From assembly GCA_937893835.1 (NCBI GenBank), contig CALCSS010000089.1, positions 1-5,508 on the forward strand: a DNA stretch of 5,508 nucleotides. The letters run 5' to 3'. This DNA is from an uncultured Fidelibacterota bacterium. Lineage in GTDB: Bacteria > Fidelibacterota > Marinisomatia > Marinisomatales > UBA1611. Numbering within the stretch: the first letter of the stretch is position 1; every line of letters begins with the position of its first letter. Positions 1 through 5,508 of this stretch are shown piece after piece. The translations under genes and the position numbers were made by a program. Under the pieces are notes generated by a model that was not told the origin of the DNA, did no database searches, and was given only the letters and a program-made list of their open reading frames with translations.

Positions 1-49
1 ACGCAAAAAGCGTCTACGTGCCAATCGTCATAAGAAAAAAGATAAATAA
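1..49 (+). CDS. 3' end of a small, very basic protein, probably AURKAIP1/COX24 (bS22-like) ribosomal protein
   Basis: The frame starting at base 2 reads RKKRLRANRHKKKDK and stops at TAA 47-49. The gene begins outside the window, so only the last 15 codons are visible. Ten of these 15 residues are Lys or Arg and one is His, typical of a small RNA-binding ribosomal protein. The ending closely resembles, from memory, the short AURKAIP1/COX24-domain proteins of Bacteroidota, which finish in a KKRLRKNRHKKK-like tail. The other two frames give no comparable signal. It lies 57 bases upstream of xseA on the same strand and may share its transcript. Seen: the basic tail and stop. Inferred: the family. 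Another small ribosomal protein remains possible. Confidence 0.6.
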   Translation, partial: RKKRLRANRHKKKDK

Positions 50-106
50 TATATAATAGCGGTTTACCTAATTCGTATTCCCTCTTTTATAAAAACAATT
101 TGATCT
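50..106 (+). promoter_or_regulatory. xseA leader with weak promoter-like boxes
   Basis: This 57-base AT-rich spacer is the largest intergenic gap before the five-gene run. It contains a perfect TATAAT at 52-57, but the hexamer 17 bases upstream does not resemble TTGACA. A second weak pair is TTTACC at 63-68 and TATAAA at 88-93, with 19 bases between. A TTTG at 99-102 echoes half of the Bacteroidota -7 element (TAnnTTTG), but the TA is missing. No Shine-Dalgarno-like sequence precedes the xseA ATG. None of these boxes is convincing, and the operon could equally be read through from upstream. Confidence 0.2.
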
Positions 107-1318
107 ATGTCTCATTATCAAGATTGTTTAACTGTTTCTAAATTAAATACGAGAATCAGAAATCTCCTTGAAAGTAAGATCTCGGATATCTGGGTTAAAG
201 GCGAGATATCAAATTTTCATCATCATCCTTCATCAGGACATATGTATTTTACATTGAAAGACGGCGGAAGTGAGATACGCTGCACGATGTTTCGTATGAA
301 CAATCTTCATCTAAAATTCATACCGAATGATGGAATGGAGGTTCGTCTGTTTGGTATGGTCACTGTTTATGAGAAGAGAGGCCAGGTACAATTAAAGGTC
401 GGAGTCATGGAACCTCTAGGCCTAGGAGATCTTTTTAAATCTTTTGAGGCACTCAAACAAACTCTTGAAAAAGAAGATTTGTTTGATGCAAAGCATAAAA
501 AAGAAATACCTCCCTATCCAAAAAATGTTGGAGTACTTACATCAGGCTCAGGTGCCGCATTTAAGGATGTGCTAAATGTCCTAAATAGAAGAGCCTCGCA
601 TATAGGGATTCTTCTCTGCTCTGTAAAGGTACAAGGTGAAGGTTCGTCTGAAGAAGTGGTTGAGGGAATTGAATTATTCAATCAAGAAAAATCAGTAGAC
701 GTGATAATTATAGGGAGGGGTGGTGGCTCTATTGAAGATCTCTGGACATTTAATGAGGAGGTTGTGGCTCGCTCAATTTTTAATTCGAATATCCCAATCA
801 TCTCAGGCGTAGGACATGAGACAGACTTTACTATTGCTGATTTTGTCTCAGATCTGAGAGCTCCTACTCCATCTGCAGCAGCAGAACTGGCAGTCCCATT
901 GCGCGAGGATCTAATCCTAGGATTAACAAATGAAAAAACAAAAATATTGCGCATCATCCAAAATCAAATGGAACAAAGATGGCTGTTCTTTGACCAAATT
1001 GAAAAGAGAGTCTCAAACCAACGTCCTCTAAGGAAGATTGAAATGCAAAAAAGGGCAGTAAGTCAAATTCATCAGAGATTATCATTAGCTGTAGATGCAA
1101 AAAAATCCTTTTTTTCAGAACAGTTAAACCATTTATCAAAACAATTATCTAATCTAGGTCCCAATCAAGTTCTTGAACGAGGTTATGCGATTCCAATTGA
1201 TCAAAAAGGTAGAGTAATTCGAAATTCAGAACAAATTGCATTAGGTGAGTCATTTAGATTAAATATGGCAAAAGATGGGCTTATTGCTAAAAAAACATCA
1301 GATATCAAAGATAACTAA
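107..1318 (+). CDS. xseA: Exodeoxyribonuclease VII large subunit XseA
   Basis: Catalytic subunit of exonuclease VII, a cytoplasmic nuclease that degrades single-stranded DNA from both ends into short oligonucleotides and acts in repair. The 403 residues fit the family (about 400-460). An N-terminal OB-fold spans roughly residues 8-105, with KGEISNF (31-37) and SGHMYFTLKD (43-52). The catalytic domain follows: AAFKD with Asp154, GRGGGS (203-208, Arg204) and EDLW (210-213). It ends with GHETD (236-240, His237 and Asp240) and RAPTPSAAAE (251-260). These fall one residue from the E. coli positions Asp155, Arg205, His238 and Asp241, recalled as essential. Residues about 265-350 are the long helical region that binds XseB, and VLERGYA (355-361) marks the C-terminal domain. 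The ATG start gives the expected short lead into TVSKLN; no Shine-Dalgarno is present. A TSGSGAA stretch (145-151) replaces the common TSPTGAA. Confidence 0.97.
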   Translation: MSHYQDCLTVSKLNTRIRNLLESKISDIWVKGEISNFHHHPSSGHMYFTLKDGGSEIRCTMFRMNNLHLKFIPNDGMEVRLFGMVTVYEKRGQVQLKVGVMEPLGLGDLFKSFEALKQTLEKEDLFDAKHKKEIPPYPKNVGVLTSGSGAAFKDVLNVLNRRASHIGILLCSVKVQGEGSSEEVVEGIELFNQEKSVDVIIIGRGGGSIEDLWTFNEEVVARSIFNSNIPIISGVGHETDFTIADFVSDLRAPTPSAAAELAVPLREDLILGLTNEKTKILRIIQNQMEQRWLFFDQIEKRVSNQRPLRKIEMQKRAVSQIHQRLSLAVDAKKSFFSEQLNHLSKQLSNLGPNQVLERGYAIPIDQKGRVIRNSEQIALGESFRLNMAKDGLIAKKTSDIKDN

Positions 1319-1336
1319 ATTCATGTAATATTCATT

Positions 1337-1567
1337 ATGTCAAAAGAAAGAGAAAAAAATGATTTTGAACGATCAATCAATCGTCTTGAAAAGTTAGTTG
1401 ACAATATGGAATCCGGTGAGGCCTCTTTGGAACAGAACTTATCATGGTTCGAGGAAGGAATGGATTTGATAAGGCTATGCCAGAGTCACCTAACTGATGC
1501 TGAACAACGTGTTCAGAGATTAATAAAAAAAAATGATCATGGATTCGAGATCCAGGAAATTGAATGA
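1337..1567 (+). CDS. xseB: Exodeoxyribonuclease VII small subunit XseB
   Basis: Small helical subunit of exonuclease VII; in the known enzyme several copies bind the long helices of each XseA subunit. The 76 residues match the usual length of about 60-85. The family pattern is clear: FERSINRLEKLVDNMESGE (10-28), then SLEQNLSWFEEGMDLIRLC (30-48), then LTDAEQRVQ (52-60). This predicts an all-helical hairpin with no signal peptide. It sits 18 bases after xseA, the classic partner arrangement, and its TGA overlaps the next ATG as ATGA, so nadK is probably translationally coupled to it. No Shine-Dalgarno precedes the ATG. No better in-frame start is visible upstream. Identification is firm from both sequence and context. 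Confidence 0.95.
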   Translation: MSKEREKNDFERSINRLEKLVDNMESGEASLEQNLSWFEEGMDLIRLCQSHLTDAEQRVQRLIKKNDHGFEIQEIE

Positions 1568-2445
1568 TTCCTCCAAAAAAGTTTGGTATATGGGGAAATA
1601 CAGATAAAGATTTATTTTGGAAGGTTCTACCTGAGATCATATCCTGGTCTAGCCATAATGCTATGGAGGTTTATCTTACAACCAGGATTCTTGATCATGA
1701 AAATGGTGCCAATCTCAATTCAAGAAAAATAAGTTCAAAGGATGACATATCTAATTTGGACTTTATGTTGGTCTTGGGAGGAGATGGCACATTTTTATCT
1801 TTGGCTCGTGCAATTGAAGACAGAAGTACACCAATACTCGGTATTCATCTTGGTGATCTAGGCTTTTTAGCTAAGGTGACATTAAAAGACCTTTTTCCTA
1901 GGCTCGATCAAGTAAACAAGGGACATTACGTTGTAGAAGAAAGAATTCTTGTACAAGCCTCGATTGACAAAGATCGTAAGAAAATCAATCAAGTTGCTTT
2001 AAATGATTTTGTTATTTGTAATGGCCAATCTCATCGAATGCTCAATGCTTTGGTGAATGTAGATGGGCATATGGTGGGTAATTATAGATCAGATGGATTA
2101 GTTGTATCAACACCAACTGGATCTACTGCTTATTCATTATCGGCCGGAGGACCAATTGTGACTCCAAAAGTGGATTCATTGATCATTACCCCAACTGCAG
2201 CACATACACTCACATCTCGTCCATTAGTTGTTCCTGCATCATCAAAGATAATAATCAGTTTCCCAGACACTGATGATGCGATTCAGTTTATAGCAGATGG
2301 ACAGATACACGAGATCTTAGATTCAACATGTACTGTAGAAATCAGTAAATCTGATTACAATGTAAGTTTGATTGATTTTGATGATACAGACTATTTTGAA
2401 ACTCTACGGAAGAAAATGGGGTGGGGTAAAAGAGGCGATCAGTAA
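1564..2445 (+). CDS. nadK: NAD kinase (ATP-NAD kinase)
   Basis: Cytoplasmic enzyme that phosphorylates NAD to NADP using ATP or, in some members, polyphosphate. The 293 residues are the normal bacterial length. The N-terminal alpha/beta domain carries the signature GGDGT (72-76) with the catalytic Asp74. The NAD-binding beta domain carries ALND (145-148), STPTGSTAYSLSAGGP (182-197), LTSRPLVVP (216-224) and ADGQ (244-247). The tail FETLRKKMGWG (278-288) resembles Bacteroidota NadK endings. The ATG overlaps the xseB TGA, and AGGA at 1554-1557 lies six bases upstream, the only Shine-Dalgarno-like sequence seen before a start here. FGIWGNTDK begins right after the start, as expected for the first beta strand. 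One oddity is GIHLGDLGFL (93-102), where many homologues have Asn in place of His95. Association with xseAB recalls the xse-nadK clusters of other phyla, without the isoprenoid genes between. Confidence 0.96.
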   Translation: MIPPKKFGIWGNTDKDLFWKVLPEIISWSSHNAMEVYLTTRILDHENGANLNSRKISSKDDISNLDFMLVLGGDGTFLSLARAIEDRSTPILGIHLGDLGFLAKVTLKDLFPRLDQVNKGHYVVEERILVQASIDKDRKKINQVALNDFVICNGQSHRMLNALVNVDGHMVGNYRSDGLVVSTPTGSTAYSLSAGGPIVTPKVDSLIITPTAAHTLTSRPLVVPASSKIIISFPDTDDAIQFIADGQIHEILDSTCTVEISKSDYNVSLIDFDDTDYFETLRKKMGWGKRGDQ

Positions 2446-2473
2446 TTTTTCCAATTATTATTAATCAATTATA

Positions 2474-4579
2474 TTGAAAACTGTCAATATCATTATCTTG
2501 GTAGTCTCATTTCTTCAAGCAAGGTCCATTGATGGGAAGATAAAAGGTCAAGATAATGTTAAACTAAGAAATGTGAATATTGTATCACTGCCATCCGGTG
2601 TGGGCACCCAGTCCGATAGTTTTGGTGGTTTCTCATTGATCATACCACCAAAAGATAAATATCTCATTGTAAGTCATATCGGATATGTATCGGATACTAT
2701 TGATATAACTTACTTTAACAATAATGCTTTGATCTTATTAAAAGAAAAGAATATAGTAATGGATTCTTTGGATGTTCAGGCGAAGAGTTGGGGACAGTCA
2801 AAGTATTTTTCAAAGAAGAAGACGGTTAATCATATTGATCTTGAGAATTCAACAATTAGGGGAGCCATTGATATTGGCGATGCATTGTTTTCAGAATACT
2901 CTCTATTAATGAATGAGACAATTGGAGGTCAGAAGAATCTCTCTTTGAGAGGATCGAGTAATGAGGAATTAGTATTTCTATATGATGGAGTAAGAATCAA
3001 TAACCTTAGTTCGGGCATGGTAGATATATCTCAGTTCACTTCTCTTGGACTTAGCGAGATTGAACTCATTGCAGGCAATAATGAAAATACCATTTACTCA
3101 TCAGGCACAATCAATCTTGTACCAAAAATAAATTATGATAATCAATTTACTTTAAATCAAAAATTTGGTACTTACGACTACGGTAGCTTTGATGCATATG
3201 GTTCCTTAGGGAAGAGTTATATTTCTGTTAATACAGGTTTCTCAAATGGAAAATTCTTGCAAAGGTATAGTGACTCGGATAAGACCGAGGTTCAAAAGGA
3301 GTATAAAAGAAATTTAATTAATATGGGTTTTAGAAATGGCAAAGGTCATGAGATTAGGCTTATGGGGTTTATAAATGAAAAAAAATTCAATAATGACAGA
3401 TCAAAAGACACCTTGGATCTTTACACACAAAATCTAATTGTTAAATACAATGATAAAAGCAACTTCATTGGAGATATAACACTCTATGGTTTTTTTCAAG
3501 AGCAGAAAAGAGGACAATTCACAACCTTTCGAAGGAATGAAAATGATGATGATTTAGAGGGTATAGGTCTATGGTATGAGAAAAAGTTTAAGAGTTCAAC
3601 CTTTCGATTATCAACTGAAAATAACAGAATTAGATCTGCCTGGGAAATAGATAATGATCAAATAAAGTTAAGTAGAAATGGTACTAGGGTCATGGGTGCC
3701 TTTGAAATGTTACAACCAAAAAACAATGAAGGGTTACATTTAAATGATTTGAAATTTATTATAAGTAAAGAAAAAGTTAATTCTGTTAATGAAGTAGGAT
3801 CAGATATATTCATTGAAGATAGAGATTGGGAAAGTAGTAACACAAAATTCACTGTATCTATGATCGATAGGCAACTGCAAAGGAAAAGATTGATATTCAT
3901 CAATCTTTCAAATTCATTTAGGATACCAAGTATATATGAGAGAGTCCATAACAAGATACATACATTAGTATACGGTAATAATTTATTATCAGAGCAAAAA
4001 TCAATGGCTGAATTAGGTATTAAGATAGAAGACTATGACCCTAATAATGCTCGGTCAATGAATGTGGGTTTTACTGCATTCATGTATAAATACACAGATA
4101 AGATAAAACAATTATATTTCGAAGATGCTTTTATCCATATTCCTATCAATTATGGTAACGCCAGTATCTTTGGTTTTGATAATTCTATCAATCTTAATTT
4201 TATCGGAGGAAGGTTAATACTACGTACGTATTTGACAAACTATTTCTTTTCTGATGCAATGGCTTTTCAATTACAGCCTAGTAAAATGTTTAGAACTACA
4301 ATTCAAGTAAAAAATCCATTTGTAATGATAAAGTTCATTTACAGAAAAGAAAGTGAGAGGCATCTTACAACAATAGGCCGAGATGGTATTCAAAATCAGA
4401 CAATAATGAGACCATTAGAGAGTTTTGACATTGATATATCTAGAAAGGTGACATTTGACTTTGCGGATATAACGATAAGTTTGTCAGGCAAGAATCTTAA
4501 TAGTCCATCTCAAGAGTTAATGGGATTATCTATCTATGATAAACGCTATGTACTTTCAATTGATCTATCCATTCAATGA
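2474..4579 (+). CDS. TonB-dependent outer-membrane receptor with N-terminal carboxypeptidase-D-like domain
   Basis: Predicted outer-membrane active transporter energised by TonB-ExbBD; the substrate is unknown. The 701 residues hold a signal peptide (1-16, hydrophobic NIIILVVSFL, likely cleavage after LQA) and a carboxypeptidase-D-like beta domain (about 18-92, TQSDSFGGFSL and VSHIGYVS). A TonB-box-like VMDSLDVQAKS (95-105) comes next. The plug (about 118-218) contains LSLRGSSNEELVFLYDGVRINN (split as LSLRG 156-160 and LYDGVRINN 169-177). A long beta barrel follows, with SFRIPSIYE (481-489), GNNLLSEQKSMAELGIK (501-517) and GKNLNSP (672-678), all typical of the family. The start is TTG at 2474: a stop lies at 2462, only ATT and ATA intervene, and the first in-frame ATG is about residue 96, beyond the signal peptide. 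The plug end (YSSGTINLVPK, 208-218) lacks the usual IGGV residues. Its TGA overlaps the next ATG. Confidence 0.9.
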   Translation: MKTVNIIILVVSFLQARSIDGKIKGQDNVKLRNVNIVSLPSGVGTQSDSFGGFSLIIPPKDKYLIVSHIGYVSDTIDITYFNNNALILLKEKNIVMDSLDVQAKSWGQSKYFSKKKTVNHIDLENSTIRGAIDIGDALFSEYSLLMNETIGGQKNLSLRGSSNEELVFLYDGVRINNLSSGMVDISQFTSLGLSEIELIAGNNENTIYSSGTINLVPKINYDNQFTLNQKFGTYDYGSFDAYGSLGKSYISVNTGFSNGKFLQRYSDSDKTEVQKEYKRNLINMGFRNGKGHEIRLMGFINEKKFNNDRSKDTLDLYTQNLIVKYNDKSNFIGDITLYGFFQEQKRGQFTTFRRNENDDDLEGIGLWYEKKFKSSTFRLSTENNRIRSAWEIDNDQIKLSRNGTRVMGAFEMLQPKNNEGLHLNDLKFIISKEKVNSVNEVGSDIFIEDRDWESSNTKFTVSMIDRQLQRKRLIFINLSNSFRIPSIYERVHNKIHTLVYGNNLLSEQKSMAELGIKIEDYDPNNARSMNVGFTAFMYKYTDKIKQLYFEDAFIHIPINYGNASIFGFDNSINLNFIGGRLILRTYLTNYFFSDAMAFQLQPSKMFRTTIQVKNPFVMIKFIYRKESERHLTTIGRDGIQNQTIMRPLESFDIDISRKVTFDFADITISLSGKNLNSPSQELMGLSIYDKRYVLSIDLSIQ

Positions 4580-5433
4580 AAACACATATTATTTTGACCA
4601 TATTATGTATCTGTGCTCATTCTTGTACTTCGAATCCATTTTGGGATGATTCAAGCAAGTCTGAGATCACGCTATCTGGATCGATAATTCCTGAGCATTT
4701 AGAAACAGATACAAGAGTTTTCGTTTGGCTTGAGGGTTTTAATATCCATACTGAAACTAATGAGGAGGATGAGTTCATCATAACTCTGGATGATGTAATA
4801 GATGATATCTCGGGGCCAATGAAGATCTATTTTTTCATACATAATTACAGTCTTGATTCAGTCACGGTCAATTTCACTAATAGTAGACTTTCAAGTAATC
4901 AATCTTATATCTCAAGCAGTGGTAGATTATTAGAAACTATATATTTGAAGAAGATAATCTCATGCAATATAGGATCTAGTACACAGATCAACGATTTGTT
5001 TGAAATAGAAATGCCTCTCATAGACTATGATATTAGTATGCACCAATCAGCCAATATTGATATTTATAGATTCCCATTAAGTGATTCATTGGATTATAAT
5101 TCTGGACTCATTTTTCATAATATATCGGAAGATACTATAATATTGCATAGATACACTACTTTTGACGAAGACGGACTTTTAATCCAAGACCAAACTTATC
5201 CATTAAGTTTAAATAGGAATGAGGAATTGATTTGGATCTATCTAATTAATGAAGACCAATTAGATCTATCAGAAGGAGAATATGAAATAGTACCATATTT
5301 TCAGGTCAAGCATTCCTATCTCCCAATCGGTTTGATCAATGCACTTGGAGGAAACGATATTTTTACTTTTAGTGATAAATATTTGGATATGCCCAATGAT
5401 GTATTATCAGCAACTATCGTAATCGAGCAATAG
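4576..5433 (+). CDS. Predicted outer-membrane lipoprotein, partner of the TonB-dependent receptor
   Basis: I do not recognise a named family. The start MKTHIILTILCICAHSC looks like a lipoprotein signal: a short Lys/His n-region, a hydrophobic core, and a lipobox-like AHS-Cys17. The box is imperfect (Ala at -3, His at -2). The next residues, TSNPFWDDSSKSE, form an acidic tether, and +2 is Thr, not Asp. Residues about 30-75 (ITLSGSIIPE, then VFVWLEGFNIHTET and EDEFIITL) resemble a small carboxypeptidase-D/transthyretin-like beta domain. Residues about 160-245 show alternating strands with LSEGEYEIVPYF (231-242), suggesting a second beta sandwich. The protein is acidic and 285 residues long, with no SusD-like helical repeats. 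Its ATG overlaps the receptor TGA (ATGA) and has no Shine-Dalgarno, so translation is probably coupled. By analogy with BtuG or HmuY it may capture a ligand for the receptor; that is inference. Confidence 0.7.
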   Translation: MKTHIILTILCICAHSCTSNPFWDDSSKSEITLSGSIIPEHLETDTRVFVWLEGFNIHTETNEEDEFIITLDDVIDDISGPMKIYFFIHNYSLDSVTVNFTNSRLSSNQSYISSSGRLLETIYLKKIISCNIGSSTQINDLFEIEMPLIDYDISMHQSANIDIYRFPLSDSLDYNSGLIFHNISEDTIILHRYTTFDEDGLLIQDQTYPLSLNRNEELIWIYLINEDQLDLSEGEYEIVPYFQVKHSYLPIGLINALGGNDIFTFSDKYLDMPNDVLSATIVIEQ

Positions 5434-5442
5434 AGTCTCTAA

Positions 5443-5508
5443 CTATTTCTTTTTATAAGATCCTGAGCCTTTAAATGGCATATGTTTTCCCTCAAGAAAC
5501 ACAGGTTT
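5443..5508 (-). CDS. 3' end of a convergent gene (unidentified)
   Basis: Read on the - strand from the window edge, one frame is open for 21 codons and ends at TAG (5443-5445). It has a credible protein tail: KPVFLEGKHM followed by PFKGSGSYKKK. Of the other two - frames, one stops within five codons; the other is open for 22 codons but reads less like protein. The three + frames after the lipoprotein stop close quickly, although two possible + starts (5475, 5482) run off the edge. The stop lies nine bases from the lipoprotein stop, so the two genes would converge tail to tail. I cannot name the family from 21 residues. Confidence is limited because an open run this short can arise by chance. 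Confidence 0.4.
   Translation of the reverse strand, partial: KPVFLEGKHMPFKGSGSYKKK

Noticed and set aside
713..726. G-rich run that could form a two-layer G-quadruplex
   Set aside because: It encodes the conserved GRGGGS motif of XseA, which explains the glycine codons.
682..957. 91-codon open frame on the - strand
   Set aside because: It lies fully inside the most conserved catalytic part of xseA and has a shadow-like composition with no recognisable motif.
954..1139. 61-codon open frame on the - strand
   Set aside because: Antisense to the helical region of xseA; no family signal and no start context.
1323..1328. ATGTAA start-stop element between xseA and xseB
   Set aside because: Six bases in an AT-rich spacer are expected by chance, and it is out of frame with xseB.
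1377..1640. 87-codon open frame on the - strand
   Set aside because: Antisense to xseB and the start of nadK, both clearly real genes; its residues do not resemble a protein family.
2417..2425. GGGGTGGGG run near the nadK 3' end
   Set aside because: It encodes the conserved MGWG tail of NadK and has only two G-tracts of four.
3658..3954. 98-codon open frame on the - strand
   Set aside because: Antisense to the receptor barrel. Its hydrophobic look follows from the complement of the AT-rich coding strand.
5431..5455. Short palindrome TAGAGTCTCTA followed by a T-rich stretch, as a possible terminator
   Set aside because: With a minimal three-base loop the stem is only four weak pairs, too unstable to call an intrinsic terminator.

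Overview
The window is a compact, AT-rich stretch (G+C about one third by eye) carrying five complete genes, all on the + strand, between two partial genes cut by the window edges. I place it in the Bacteroidota / Marinimicrobia-type (FCB) branch. Four things point there. The receptor is a TonB-dependent transporter with an N-terminal carboxypeptidase-D-like domain, followed by a partner lipoprotein. NAD kinase ends in an FETLRKKMGWG tail like Bacteroidota homologues. The upstream partial gene has a very basic C-terminus like the small AURKAIP1/COX24 (bS22-like) ribosomal proteins of that branch. Most starts also lack a Shine-Dalgarno sequence. An uncultured marine lineage such as Marinimicrobia is plausible but not proven by sequence alone.

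Layout: (1) bases 1-49, the tail of a small basic protein; (2) a 57-base spacer; (3) xseA and xseB, the two subunits of exodeoxyribonuclease VII, 18 bases apart; (4) nadK, whose ATG overlaps the xseB stop (ATGA); (5) after 28 bases, a 701-residue TonB-dependent outer-membrane receptor with a TTG start; (6) a 285-residue predicted lipoprotein whose ATG overlaps the receptor stop (ATGA); (7) at the right edge, what looks like the 3' end of a convergent gene on the - strand. No tRNA, rRNA, CRISPR array, insertion sequence or convincing terminator is visible. No stretch longer than about 300 bases lacks a gene.

How the genes relate: xseA and xseB make one enzyme and nadK supplies NADP, so the first three are ordinary housekeeping genes. 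The receptor and lipoprotein form a translationally coupled pair. They are the accessory, least explained part of the window, and their organisation resembles SusCD-like or BtuBG-like uptake pairs, although the lipoprotein is not a recognisable SusD. Spacing suggests that all five genes can be read from one transcript. The substrate of the receptor cannot be told from the sequence.
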